A stretch of 64,000 nt of DNA from positions 62,001-126,000 of the forward strand of contig NZ_CP118480.1 in assembly GCF_030450055.1 (NCBI RefSeq), in the 5' to 3' direction. Source of the DNA: Gallaecimonas kandeliae (GTDB taxonomy: Bacteria > Pseudomonadota > Gammaproteobacteria > Enterobacterales > Gallaecimonadaceae). The notes under the pieces are model-generated. The model was not told where the DNA came from, did not search any database, and saw only the letters and a list, made by a program, of their open reading frames with translations. Of this stretch, positions 52,378 to 61,628 are shown in pieces. A program made the translations under genes and the position numbers. Positions within the stretch are counted from its first letter, which is position 1. Each line of letters begins with the position of its first letter.

Positions 52378-54456
52378 TCAGGCGTTGGCGTAGCTCTCGC
52401 GGCCGGCCAGCCAGCGGTTGATCAGGGCCTCGGCCTGCTCCGGGCTGTCCTTCAACAGTTGCTGGGCGGCGTGCTGGACCTTGGGGATCAGGTGGGCGTC
52501 GCGCACCAGGTCGGCGATGCGCAGCTCGGCGATGCCGGTCTGGCGGGTGCCCAGCAGTTCGCCGGGGCCGCGGATCTCCAAGTCCCGCTGGGCTATGACG
52601 AAGCCGTCGTTGGAGTCACGCAGCACCCCCAGGCGGGCCGTGGCGGTGGGGGAGAGGGGCGCGTGGTAGAGCAGCACGCAGTGGGAGGCCAGGGCGCCCC
52701 GGCCCACACGGCCGCGCAGCTGGTGCAGCTGGGCCAGGCCCAGGCGCTCCGGGTTCTCGATGATCATCAATGAGGCGTTGGGCACGTCAACCCCCACTTC
52801 GATGACGGTGGTGGCCACCAGCAGGCTCAGGGTGCCGGCCTTGAAGGCGGCCATCACCTGCTGCTTCTCTTCCGCCTTCATGCGGCCGTGCACCAGGCCG
52901 ATGCTGACTTCCGGCAGGGCCTGGCGCAGCGCCTCCAGGGTGGCCTCGGCGGCCTGGGCCTCCAGCACCTCGGATTCTTCCACCAGGGTGCAGACCCAGT
53001 AGGCCTGGCGGCCTTCCAGGCAGGCCTGGCGCACCCGGGCTATCACCTGTTCCCGCCGCCCGTCCGGCACCGCCACAGTGGTGACGGGGGTACGGCCGGG
53101 AGGCAGCTCGTCGATGACGGAGCTGTCCAGATCGGCATAGGCGGCCATGGCCAGGGTGCGGGGTATGGGGGTGGCGGTCATGATCAGCTGGTGGGGGTAA
53201 TGCTCGCCCTGGCGGCCCTTCTCGCGCAGCGTCAGCCGCTGGTGCACCCCGAAGCGGTGCTGCTCGTCGATGATCACCAGCGCCAGGTTGGCAAATGCCA
53301 CCTCGGCCTGGAAAAGGGCGTGGGTGCCCACCACCAGTTGGCAGGCGCCGCTTTGGATGTCCGCCAGGGCCTGGTTCCTGGCCTTGGCCTTGAGCTTTCC
53401 AGCCAGCCAGGCCACCTGCAGTCCAAGGGGCTCCAGCCACTGGCTGAAGTTCAGCGCATGCTGTTCGGCCAGGATCTCGGTGGGGGCCATCAGCGCCACC
53501 TGGTAGCCGTTGGCGATGGCGCGCAGCGCCGCCAGGGCCGCCACCAAGGTCTTGCCGGCGCCCACGTCCCCCTGCACCAGCCGCATCATGGGCCTGCTGA
53601 GGGCCAGATCCTGGTGGATGTCGGCCACTACCCGGCTCTGGGCGCCTGTGGGGCTGTAGGGCAGGGCGGCCAGGAAGCGCTGCTCCAGGTCGCCCTTCTC
53701 CCCCATGGCGATGGCCTGGTGGTGCTGATGATGGGCGCGCAGCTTCAAGAGCGACAGCTGCTGGGCCAGCAGTTCCTCCAGGGCCAGGCGCTGCTGTACC
53801 GGGTGCTGCCCTGCCTCCAGTTCGCTCAAGGCCACTTCCGGCGGCGGCCTGTGCAGGGTGCGCAGGGCCTCGGCCAGGGGAATACGGTGGGGGTTGAGCA
53901 ACGGCGGCAACAGTTCCGGCAGCTGGGCCGGCAGGTAATCCAGGCCCTGCTCCACCACGGCGCGGAGCGTCTGTTGGCGCAGCCCTTCGGTGGTGGGGTA
54001 GACGGCGGTGAGGGCCTCTTCGAGCTCGGGTTCGCTGCCCTCGGCCATCAGCTTGTATTCGGGGTGGATGATTTCACAGCGGGCCTTGCCGGCCCTGACT
54101 TCACCGAAGGCGCGGATGGCCTTGCCGGGCACGAAGCTGGCTTTCTGGGCGGCGCTGAAGTTGAAGAAGCGTAAGCTAGCCGAGCCGGTGCCGTCCGCCA
54201 CCGTCACCACCAGCATGCGGCGGCGGCCGAAGATCACCTCGGCCTTGATGACCTCGGCGAGGATGGCGATGTGCATGCCGGGCAGGAGGTCTGCTATGGG
54301 GCAGACCCGGGTGCGGTCTTCATAACGCAGCGGCAGGTGGAACCAGAGGTCGGGCACGGTGCGCAGCCCCAGGCGTTCCAGCTTCTCGGCCACCTTGGGC
54401 CCCACGCCCTTGAGGGCGGCGACGGGGGTCGCCAGGCCAAGATCCGGGGCCGCCAT
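52378..54456 (-). CDS. recG: ATP-dependent DNA helicase RecG
   Basis: This 692-residue helicase remodels stalled forks and Holliday junctions. An N-terminal wedge/OB domain (RYEDRTRVCPIADLLPG) precedes the helicase motor: Walker A GDVGAGKT, DEQH box, motif III MTATPIPRT, and the HGRMK and QLRGRVGRG motifs. The start at 54456 is one base from the trmH stop (TGATG). Its end lies just inside the terminator-containing gap. Confidence 0.96.
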   Translation of the reverse strand: MAAPDLGLATPVAALKGVGPKVAEKLERLGLRTVPDLWFHLPLRYEDRTRVCPIADLLPGMHIAILAEVIKAEVIFGRRRMLVVTVADGTGSASLRFFNFSAAQKASFVPGKAIRAFGEVRAGKARCEIIHPEYKLMAEGSEPELEEALTAVYPTTEGLRQQTLRAVVEQGLDYLPAQLPELLPPLLNPHRIPLAEALRTLHRPPPEVALSELEAGQHPVQQRLALEELLAQQLSLLKLRAHHQHHQAIAMGEKGDLEQRFLAALPYSPTGAQSRVVADIHQDLALSRPMMRLVQGDVGAGKTLVAALAALRAIANGYQVALMAPTEILAEQHALNFSQWLEPLGLQVAWLAGKLKAKARNQALADIQSGACQLVVGTHALFQAEVAFANLALVIIDEQHRFGVHQRLTLREKGRQGEHYPHQLIMTATPIPRTLAMAAYADLDSSVIDELPPGRTPVTTVAVPDGRREQVIARVRQACLEGRQAYWVCTLVEESEVLEAQAAEATLEALRQALPEVSIGLVHGRMKAEEKQQVMAAFKAGTLSLLVATTVIEVGVDVPNASLMIIENPERLGLAQLHQLRGRVGRGALASHCVLLYHAPLSPTATARLGVLRDSNDGFVIAQRDLEIRGPGELLGTRQTGIAELRIADLVRDAHLIPKVQHAAQQLLKDSPEQAEALINRWLAGRESYANA

Positions 54457-55148
54457 CAGTCGCTGGCCCCACTTAGGCGCATGGCCTGCCACCAGTCGTC
54501 ATCGGCCTGCACCTGGCCCTCGGCGTCTATCAGGGGGTAGGGCAGGGCCTTGCGTTTGCATTGCCGGGCCAGGGCCGGGTAGCCCTGTTCGAAGAGCACC
54601 CTGTTGCGCTCCTCAACGGATAGCCTGGGCTGGCGGTAGAGGCCGGCGTTCTGGCGCTGGCGCTGGGCCTCGTAGAGGATGAGGGCGCTGGCCACCGAGA
54701 CGTTGAGGGACTGCACCATGCCCAGCATGGGGATCACCACCTGGTGGTCGGCGAGATCCAGGGCCTCCTGGCTGATGCCTTGCAGCTCCTGGCCCACCAG
54801 CAGCGCCGTGGGCCTGGTGTAGTCGATGTCGCGGAAGTCTTTGGCCTGGTCGGAGAGGTTGGTTACCACTATCTGCATGCCCTGGGCGCGCAAGGCGGCC
54901 ACGGCCTCGGCGATGGTGCGGTGGCGGTGCAGCCGCACCCAGCCCAGGCTGCCGCCGGCCGTGTGGGGGCGCATCCGCACCCCTTTCTCGGGAAAGACGC
55001 CGTGCACCTCGTGGATGCCGATGGCGTCGGCGGTGCGCACCACGGCGGAAAGGTTATGGCCCTTGTGGACCTGGTCCATGCAGAGGGTCAGGTCCGGCTG
55101 GCGGCTGTCCAGTACCTGCTGGATACGTTCGAAACGCTCCGGGCTCAT
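54456..55148 (-). CDS. trmH: tRNA (guanosine(18)-2'-O)-methyltransferase
   Basis: This 230-residue SPOUT enzyme methylates G18 of tRNA. Motif 1 NLSAVVRTADAIGIHEVHG, motif 2 ALLVGQELQGIS and motif 3 VIPMLGMVQSLNVSVASALILYEA are present. Its ATG at 55148 overlaps the spoT stop (ATGA). The gene order spoT-trmH-recG is as in E. coli. Confidence 0.96.
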   Translation of the reverse strand: MSPERFERIQQVLDSRQPDLTLCMDQVHKGHNLSAVVRTADAIGIHEVHGVFPEKGVRMRPHTAGGSLGWVRLHRHRTIAEAVAALRAQGMQIVVTNLSDQAKDFRDIDYTRPTALLVGQELQGISQEALDLADHQVVIPMLGMVQSLNVSVASALILYEAQRQRQNAGLYRQPRLSVEERNRVLFEQGYPALARQCKRKALPYPLIDAEGQVQADDDWWQAMRLSGASD

Positions 55149-57262
55149 CGCTTGGCCCTGGCAATGCGCACCACTTCCGGCACCTTGCGGATGCGGCGCA
55201 TGACATTGGCCAGGTGCACCCTGTTATGGGTGGTGAGCTGCACGTAGATGGAATAGAGGCGGCTGTCGCGCTCTTCGGTGCTCAGGTTCTGGATGGAGGC
55301 GCCGGCGCCGCTGATGGCCGAGGTCAGGGTGGCCAGGGCCCCCTGGTGGTTGAGGATGTCCACCCGCACCTCGGTGACGAATTCGCCGTCGATGCCTTCT
55401 TCCCACTGCACCGGCACGTAGCGCACCGGGTCGGCCTGGTAGCCGGCGATGTTGCCACAGGATTCCTGGTGCACCACCAGGCCCTTGCCTGGACTCATGT
55501 GGGCCACTATGGGGTCGCCGGGGATGGGGCGGCAGCACTTGGCGAAGGTCACAAGCATGCCCTCGGCGCCGCGGATCGGCAGCCTGTTGCGGCCGGCCAC
55601 GGCCTTCTTGGGTTCTTCCTCGCCCATACCCAGCAGGCGCCTGGCCACCACTATGCTCATGGCGTTGCCGAGGCCGACGTTGGCCAGCAGGTCGTCGATG
55701 CTGGTGCTGTGGGTGCTCTCCAGCACCGCCTTGACCTTGGCCTGGTCGAGATCCTCGACCTTGACCCCGCCCAGGGCGTGGTTGAGCAGCCGCTTGCCCA
55801 GCACTATGGCCTCTTCGGATTTCAGCAGCTTGAGGTGGGAGCGGATCTTGGCGCGGGCCTTGGAAGTGACCACGAAGTTGAGCCAGGCGGCGTTGGGCCT
55901 GGCCCCCGGGCTGGTGATGACTTCCACCGTCTGGCCGTTTTCCAGCGGCATGGACAAGGGATAGGGCTGGCGGTCCACCCGGGCGCCGACGCAGCCGTGG
56001 CCCACGTCGGTATGGACGGCGTAGGCAAAGTCCACGGCGGTGGCGCCGGCCGGCAGCTCGAGGATGCGGCCGTCGGGGGTGAAGACGTAGATCTCGTCAG
56101 GGAAGAGGTCGCTCTTGACGTTCTCGATGAATTCGAAGGAGTTGCCGGCGCTCTGCTGCAGGTCCAGCAGGCTTTGCATCCAGCGTCTGGCCCGCACCTG
56201 GGCCGTGGTGCCTGATCCCTCGCCGTCCTTCTTGTAGAGCCAGTGGGCCGCTACGCCGCGGTCGGCCATGAGATCCATGTCCTCGGTGCGCACCTGGATC
56301 TCGATGGGCACCCCATGGGGCCCCACCAATGTGGTGTGCAGGGACTGGTAGCCGTTGGCCTTGGGAATGGCGATGTAGTCCTTGAAGCGGCCGGGCTTGG
56401 GCTTGTAGAGGTTGTGCATGGCCCCCAGCACCCGGTAGCAGGTGTCGAGATCCTTGACGATGATGCGGAAGGCGATGATGTCCATCACCTCGTGGAACTG
56501 CAGTTCCTTGTTGCGCATCTTGTTGTACAGGGAATAGAGGTGCTTCTCCCTGCCTTTGACCAGGCCGGGGATATGCTGCTCTTCGAGGCGGGCGCTGATG
56601 CCGTCCCTGATGTTGTCGATGAGCTGCTTGCGGTTGCCGGTGGCGCGCTTGACCGATTCGCGCAACACCCGCTGGCGCATGGGATAGAGGGCCTCGAAAC
56701 CCAGCTCTTCCAACTCGTTCTTGATGTTGTGGATACCCAGGCGGTTGGCGAGCGGCGCGTAGATCTCCAGGGTTTCCCTGGCGATGCGGCGCTTCTTGTC
56801 CGGGCGCAGGGCGCCCAGGGTCCGCATGTTGTGGGTACGGTCGGCCAGCTTGATGAGGATGACGCGGATGTCCTGGGTCATGGCCAGGATCATCTTGCGG
56901 AAGTTCTCGGCCTGGGCCTCTTCCTTGGAGTTGAACTGGATCTTGTCGAGCTTGGACACCCCTTCCACCAGTTCGGAGACCGAGTCGCCGAATTGGCTGG
57001 CGATCTGCTCCTTGGTGACGGGGGTGTCCTCTATGGTGTCGTGCATCAGGGCGGCGCAGAGGGTCTCGTGGTCGAGCCTCATGTCCGCCAAGATGCCGGT
57101 CACCGCCACGGGGTGGGTGATGTAAGGCTCGCCCGAAGACCGGGTCTGCCCCTCGTGGGCATCGCGGGCCAGTATGTAGGCCTGCCTGATGAGTTCCACA
57201 TGCGCCGGATCCAGATAGCTGGTCAGGCGCTCCTTCAAGCCCTCAAACAGATACACGGCCAC
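55145..57262 (-). CDS. spoT: Bifunctional (p)ppGpp synthase/hydrolase SpoT
   Basis: This 705-residue enzyme has an HD hydrolase domain (HDTIEDTPVTKEQI), a synthetase domain (GRFKDYIAIPKANGYQSLHT), a TGS domain (DEIYVFTPDGRILELPAGATAVDFAY) and a C-terminal ACT domain. It controls the stringent response. The length equals E. coli SpoT. It follows rpoZ by 15 bp. Confidence 0.97.
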   Translation of the reverse strand: MAVYLFEGLKERLTSYLDPAHVELIRQAYILARDAHEGQTRSSGEPYITHPVAVTGILADMRLDHETLCAALMHDTIEDTPVTKEQIASQFGDSVSELVEGVSKLDKIQFNSKEEAQAENFRKMILAMTQDIRVILIKLADRTHNMRTLGALRPDKKRRIARETLEIYAPLANRLGIHNIKNELEELGFEALYPMRQRVLRESVKRATGNRKQLIDNIRDGISARLEEQHIPGLVKGREKHLYSLYNKMRNKELQFHEVMDIIAFRIIVKDLDTCYRVLGAMHNLYKPKPGRFKDYIAIPKANGYQSLHTTLVGPHGVPIEIQVRTEDMDLMADRGVAAHWLYKKDGEGSGTTAQVRARRWMQSLLDLQQSAGNSFEFIENVKSDLFPDEIYVFTPDGRILELPAGATAVDFAYAVHTDVGHGCVGARVDRQPYPLSMPLENGQTVEVITSPGARPNAAWLNFVVTSKARAKIRSHLKLLKSEEAIVLGKRLLNHALGGVKVEDLDQAKVKAVLESTHSTSIDDLLANVGLGNAMSIVVARRLLGMGEEEPKKAVAGRNRLPIRGAEGMLVTFAKCCRPIPGDPIVAHMSPGKGLVVHQESCGNIAGYQADPVRYVPVQWEEGIDGEFVTEVRVDILNHQGALATLTSAISGAGASIQNLSTEERDSRLYSIYVQLTTHNRVHLANVMRRIRKVPEVVRIARAKR

Positions 57263-57277
57263 CCCTTGGTTTGTGGC

Positions 57278-57556
57278 TTATTCCAGGCCGCCGTTGGCGA
57301 TGGCGGAGACAGCGGCCAGTTCAGCGGCTTCCTGCTCTTTCTGCATGCGGGCGTCTTCGGCGTCCAGCTTGGCGGCGTCGATCAGGCCCTTTTCGATCTC
57401 GCGCAGGGCGATGACGGTGGCCTTGTCGTTCTCGGGGGCCACCAGGGCGTCTTTACCCTGGGTGCTGATCTGGCGGGCGCGGCGGGCGGCCAGCAGCACC
57501 AGGTCAAAGCGGTTACCTACTTTATCTACAGCGTCTTCAACGGTTACACGAGCCAT
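57278..57556 (-). CDS. rpoZ: RNA polymerase omega subunit
   Basis: This 92-residue protein matches omega: [30 protein letters not shown], and LREIEKGLI in the middle. It helps assemble the polymerase beta-prime subunit and takes part in the ppGpp site. It lies between gmk and spoT, 49 bp and 15 bp away. Confidence 0.97.
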   Translation of the reverse strand: MARVTVEDAVDKVGNRFDLVLLAARRARQISTQGKDALVAPENDKATVIALREIEKGLIDAAKLDAEDARMQKEQEAAELAAVSAIANGGLE

Positions 57557-57605
57557 GGATCACTCCCATCAGGCAAAACAGGTCTTTCGAAGGTAGCCTG
57601 CTAGT

Positions 57606-58235
57606 TTACTTAACCGCCAACAAGGCGTCCAGCAGGGCGCCATGGGCCTGGCGCTGGCTGGCCAGCTTCTGGCGGGCCGAGACCACCACGGCGTACAGCT
57701 TTTGCAGGCTGTCGTCGAAGTCGTCGTTGATCAACAGGTAGTCGTATTCGTCATAGTGGGACATCTCCGAGACAGCCTCGGCCATGCGCTTGGCGATGGT
57801 ATCAAGGCTGTCCTGGCCGCGGCCCACCAGGCGGCGCTCCAGCTCCTCGCGGCTCGGCGGCAGTATGAAGATGCCGATGGCCTCCGGCATCATCTCCCGC
57901 ACCTGGCGGGCGCCCTGCCAGTCGATGTCCAGGAAGACGTCCACGCCTTTGGCCAGCTGCTGTTCCACGGCCAGGCGGGAGGTGCCGTAATAGTTGCCAA
58001 ACACCTCGGCCCATTCGAAGAAGGCATTCTCTTCGATCAGCGCCTTGAAGGCCGGCACCTCGACGAAATGGTAATGGACGGCATTTTCCTCCCCAGGCCT
58101 CATGGCCCTGGTGGTGTGGGAAACGGACACCGCCAGGCTGCCGTCCTGGCCGTGCTTTTCCAACAGGGCCTTGATCAGGCTCGATTTGCCGGCGCCGCTG
58201 GGGGCGGAAAGGATGAAGAGGTTGCCGCGTCTCAT
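57606..58235 (-). CDS. gmk: Guanylate kinase
   Basis: This 209-residue enzyme phosphorylates GMP to GDP. The P-loop [10 protein letters not shown] is at 9-18, the GMP-binding [11 protein letters not shown] and HYHFVE follow, then the [15 protein letters not shown] segment. The start at 58235 begins directly [14 protein letters not shown]. It heads the gmk-rpoZ-spoT-trmH-recG cluster. Confidence 0.97.
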   Translation of the reverse strand: MRRGNLFILSAPSGAGKSSLIKALLEKHGQDGSLAVSVSHTTRAMRPGEENAVHYHFVEVPAFKALIEENAFFEWAEVFGNYYGTSRLAVEQQLAKGVDVFLDIDWQGARQVREMMPEAIGIFILPPSREELERRLVGRGQDSLDTIAKRMAEAVSEMSHYDEYDYLLINDDFDDSLQKLYAVVVSARQKLASQRQAHGALLDALLAVK

Positions 58236-58350
58236 GGAAATCTGTTCTGGTCAAAAAGTTGGCCCATTTTAGCACCAAGTGGCGGCCCCTGGCTGTACCA
58301 GGGGGCAAATTGCCAGAGCCGCCCTCTGTCAGCTGGGGGCGCGTAACAAA

Positions 58351-58370
58351 AAGCCCTCCGTGCGGAGGGC
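58351..58370 (-). terminator. Terminator downstream of POT transporter gene
   Basis: GCCCTCCG-CA-CGGAGGGC hairpin on the minus strand followed by TTTTTG, ten bases after the transporter stop. Confidence 0.8.
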
Positions 58371-58379
58371 CTTGGTCTG

Positions 58380-59849
58380 TCAGGGCAGGGCTATGCCGTT
58401 GCTGCGGTAGTGGCTGCTGAGTGCCTTGGAGATCAGCAGGAAAATCACCCCGAAGGCGAGGGAGGCCAGGGCGAGATCCAGGTAGTAGTGGCTGTAGATG
58501 GGCAAGGTGGTTTCGGGCGACAGCTTCTTGGCCGGCAGGGCCACGAACTCGCTCAGTTCCCCCGAGGCCAGGTTGCCGAGGGAGGTGGTGAGGAACCAGA
58601 CCCCCATGGCGAAGCCCAGCATGCTGCCGTCGCAGTAAAGGGAGATCATGCTCAGGCCCAGGGCGCTGACCAGCAGTTCGGCCACCGTCAACAGCAGGTA
58701 GGACAGGCCAATGTAGTCGCCGCTGACGATGCCGCCGTGCTGGTTCAGCGCCGCCAGGTAGAGCACCAGCATGCCGATGCCGCCGATGAAGATGCCCACC
58801 GGGAACTGGTAGGGCACGTTGAAGCGTGGGTAGCGCTTGTAGAAGCGGGAGATGAAGCTGCCGATCAGCACTATGGCGATGGGGTTGATCAACTGGAAGG
58901 ACGAGGGGTAGAGGGAGAAGCCCAGCAGCTTCAGGTCAGAATTGTTCTTGGTGAAGAGGATGATGCTGGTGTTCATCTGGGCGTAGAGCACGAAGAACAG
59001 GAAGCCGATGGCCAGCAGGTAGATGGCGAACAGCTGCCTGTGGCGCACTTCACCTTCCAGCTTGAGGGTGCGGGCGGTGAACAGGCCTATGGCGAAGAGG
59101 ATGCCGGCGCTGATGAGGTAGACCGACAACTCAGGGTGGGCGAAGAGGAAGGTCACCACCAGATAGGCGCCGACGACATAGCCCAGTACCAGGGCCAGCT
59201 TGGCGCCCGTCATGGGCAGCTGGTCGGCACCCTGGATCACGTCCAGGTAGAGGTCCTTGCGCAGCCGGAAGTTGAGCCAGGCCAGGAACTTGCCGGCAAA
59301 GGCCACCAGGAACACCGACATGGGGCCCAGGGCGCTGTGCAGCAGCCAGGGGGCCAGGGCCAGGCCCAGCATGGAGCCGAGGTTGATGGTGATGTAGTAG
59401 AGGGTCATGCCCCGCTTGGCCTTGTGGTCATCCTCCTGGTAGATGCGGCCGATCAGCGCCGAGGCGGTGCCCAGCAGCAGGCTGCTGCCGATGGGAACCA
59501 GGGGATAGGTGAACATGAAGGCCGCTTTGGGGTTGTCCTTGAACAGGTAGCTGGCCAGCACCAGGGCCAGGAAGGACAGGGCCAGCAACAGGGACCCGTA
59601 GAGGATGGAGCGCCGCAGCCCCAGCACCCGGTCCGCCAGGTAGCCCCCGGCCACAGGCAGTATGTAGCCCAGGGCCTGGATCACCCCATACAGCAAATAG
59701 GCGTCGTGCTCGCTCAGCCCCAGCCCGGCCTTCACCAGGGGCATGGTCATGAAGACGATCAGTATGGCGTTGAAGGTGTAGGTGGCGAACTGCCCCCAGA
59801 AGGTAATGGCGGCCACATTACCCAATTGCTTTGACTTGGTATCGAGCAT
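58380..59849 (-). CDS. POT-family proton-coupled peptide transporter
   Basis: This 489-residue protein has about fourteen hydrophobic helices. The early FWGQFATYTFNAILIVFM and GYILPVAGGYLADRVLG segments correspond to the POT family signature (a variant of the ExxERFxYY motif: FWGQFATYTF). The typical ExxERFxYY is therefore altered, so proton coupling or substrate range may differ. It imports di- or tripeptides by homology. Downstream is a terminator. Confidence 0.88.
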   Translation of the reverse strand: MLDTKSKQLGNVAAITFWGQFATYTFNAILIVFMTMPLVKAGLGLSEHDAYLLYGVIQALGYILPVAGGYLADRVLGLRRSILYGSLLLALSFLALVLASYLFKDNPKAAFMFTYPLVPIGSSLLLGTASALIGRIYQEDDHKAKRGMTLYYITINLGSMLGLALAPWLLHSALGPMSVFLVAFAGKFLAWLNFRLRKDLYLDVIQGADQLPMTGAKLALVLGYVVGAYLVVTFLFAHPELSVYLISAGILFAIGLFTARTLKLEGEVRHRQLFAIYLLAIGFLFFVLYAQMNTSIILFTKNNSDLKLLGFSLYPSSFQLINPIAIVLIGSFISRFYKRYPRFNVPYQFPVGIFIGGIGMLVLYLAALNQHGGIVSGDYIGLSYLLLTVAELLVSALGLSMISLYCDGSMLGFAMGVWFLTTSLGNLASGELSEFVALPAKKLSPETTLPIYSHYYLDLALASLAFGVIFLLISKALSSHYRSNGIALP

Positions 59850-60110
59850 GGCAAACTACTTATGTTGTTGGCTTTATATTGGCATGGAACCTGGGGAACC
59901 ACCTGGGCAGGGGCCGGCGCTGCATGACGCATACCCAGGCCAAAAAGCCGTGGCGACCGCTGACTGCCAGCGGATCTGACCCCCGGACCGGCGCCTGGGT
60001 TCACTCGATGAGCCGGAGGGTGGCACCTCGGTGCCGAAACTGTGACGGGGATCGGCCTGGGCCGGAGCAGCTATAAGAAAACAAGGCCAAGCAGAAAAAG
60101 AGGAAGGGCC

Positions 60111-60968
60111 ATGAAAGTCGGGTGCTGGTTGTTGCTCCTGGGTTTCGCCGCCAAGGGTGAGGAAATCATCGTCTGGGACCAGTTGGTGAACTACCCCAAC
60201 CCCGCCATCTACCAGCTGCTGCGCCTGGCCCTGGACAACACCAAGGCGGAATACGGGGACTACAGCATCAAGCTGTCCGAGCCCATGGAGCAGGGCAGGG
60301 TGGTCCATGAGCTGGCCAGCGGCGCCAAGGTCCAGATAGGGGTCTTCGCCCCGGACCCGCAGCGGGTGAAACAGCTTTTGGCGGTGCCTGTGCCCCTGGC
60401 CAAGGGCCTGCTGGGCTGGCGGCTCTGCTTTATCCGCCAGGGCGACCAGGGCCGTTTCGACGCCATCCACAGCCTCAAGGACTGGCAGGCCAGCGGCCTT
60501 AGCCTGGGCCAACTCAAGCACTGGCCCGACACCCCCATACTCCAGGCCAACCGCCTCAAGGTGCTGACCAGCAGCCGCTACGAAAACCTCTTCCCCATGC
60601 TGGCCGGCGGCCGCTTCGACTGCTTTCCCCGCGCCGCCGTGGAGATCCTGGACGAGGCCCACCGCCATCCCGAGCTGGCCATAGAACGCCACCTGGTGCT
60701 GCGCTACCCCCTGACCCTGCTCTACTTTGTCTCCCCCAAGTACCCGAGGCTGGCCGAGCGCATCCACAAGGGCCTGGACATGGCCCGCCAAGACGGCGAC
60801 TTCGACCGCCTCTTCGACCGCTACTTCGGCCCCGCCATCCGCGAGCTCCACCCCAAGGACAGGACAGTGCTGGAACTCAGCAACCCCGATGTCACTGAGC
60901 TTGAGAAGCAGATGCTGAAGGAGAAGGGGCTTTGGTATGGGGAGGGTCTTTCTCCCGATGGGCGGTGA
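60111..60968 (+). CDS. Periplasmic solute-binding protein-like (SBP_bac_3 type)
   Basis: This 285-residue protein has a signal peptide (MKVGCWLLLLGFAAKG) and a two-lobe bilobal fold pattern (VLTSSRYENLFPMLAGGRFDCFPRAAVEI, then YPLTLLYFVSPKYPRLAERIHKGLDMARQDGDFDRLFDRYFG). It has no adjacent permease or signalling domain, so it is an orphan member like those seen in Shewanella and Vibrio. The start at 60111 has AGGAAGGGCC upstream. Confidence 0.82.
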   Translation: MKVGCWLLLLGFAAKGEEIIVWDQLVNYPNPAIYQLLRLALDNTKAEYGDYSIKLSEPMEQGRVVHELASGAKVQIGVFAPDPQRVKQLLAVPVPLAKGLLGWRLCFIRQGDQGRFDAIHSLKDWQASGLSLGQLKHWPDTPILQANRLKVLTSSRYENLFPMLAGGRFDCFPRAAVEILDEAHRHPELAIERHLVLRYPLTLLYFVSPKYPRLAERIHKGLDMARQDGDFDRLFDRYFGPAIRELHPKDRTVLELSNPDVTELEKQMLKEKGLWYGEGLSPDGR

Positions 60969-61405
60969 GTGGTGCCTGGTGTTGAGTTCGAGCAAGGTGA
61001 CTTGGGCCAGGCTCGCTTTCTCTTTAGAGTTGCTTTGAATGCCGGGTTTACTCGGACCACCCCTGGCCCTCGCCCTGCGGGCCATCGTCGCAAGGCTCCG
61101 ATGTTCAACATTGTTCCTGACAATGTTGTCGACCCTGCGGGCGGGTCACTTTCTCTCTGTGCAAGAAAAAGGACGGGGCTGCCCAGGCCAAAGAGTGTAC
61201 CTATATGCTTAGTGGATCTAGGTGATGAAGCTTTCCATGGTGCTCCGCTCGGCAGTATGAAATCAATGCTTTCACTACAAGCTCTGCCTCGGCACGTATC
61301 ACCTGAGTCCGGTCGGTCCCCTGCCCACCTGCTTCGACTGAAAACTTGAATTCAGAGAATAATCCACTTCATGGTAGAGTCTTCCCCATGGATGGTGAAA
61401 CAGTC
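60969..61405. other. Non-coding junction between core and defence-like region
   Basis: I see no convincing gene in this 437-bp stretch. It contains a perfect hairpin CAACATTGT-TCCTG-ACAATGTTG at 61106-61128, then a GACCC...GGGTC dyad just after it, and Ala/Pro-poor mixed sequence. Base composition falls from GC-rich to more AT-rich along it. The feature may be a repeated intergenic element or the left junction of a transferred island. Confidence 0.5.
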
Positions 61406-61624
61406 ATGGCTGAACAAACTTGGAATCAACGCGCCACCAACCTGCTGAAGTCACAGATGGTACTGGCTGGGGTGAGTTACGAGGGGCTTATAGAGCGCCT
61501 CGCTGCAATTGGCGTAGACGAAAGTTACAAGGGTATTGCTAACAAGATCAACCGAGGAGCGTTCAGTTTCGTGTTTTTCATGCAGTGCATGAAGGTACTG
61601 GGCGTTAACGAAATGCGACTGTGA
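61406..61624 (+). CDS. DUF6471-like small protein
   Basis: This 72-residue protein (MAEQTWNQRATN start) matches the DUF6471 pattern: WNQRATNLLKSQMVLAGVSYEGLIERLAAIG, then GIANKINRGAFSFVFFMQCMKVLG. It looks like a small helix-turn-helix domain. It lies 4 bp before the methylase gene, so they are probably one transcript; it may regulate it. ATGs at 61346 and 61388 are possible alternative starts. The family call is from pattern recall. Confidence 0.7.
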   Translation: MAEQTWNQRATNLLKSQMVLAGVSYEGLIERLAAIGVDESYKGIANKINRGAFSFVFFMQCMKVLGVNEMRL

Positions 61625-61628
61625 GTCG

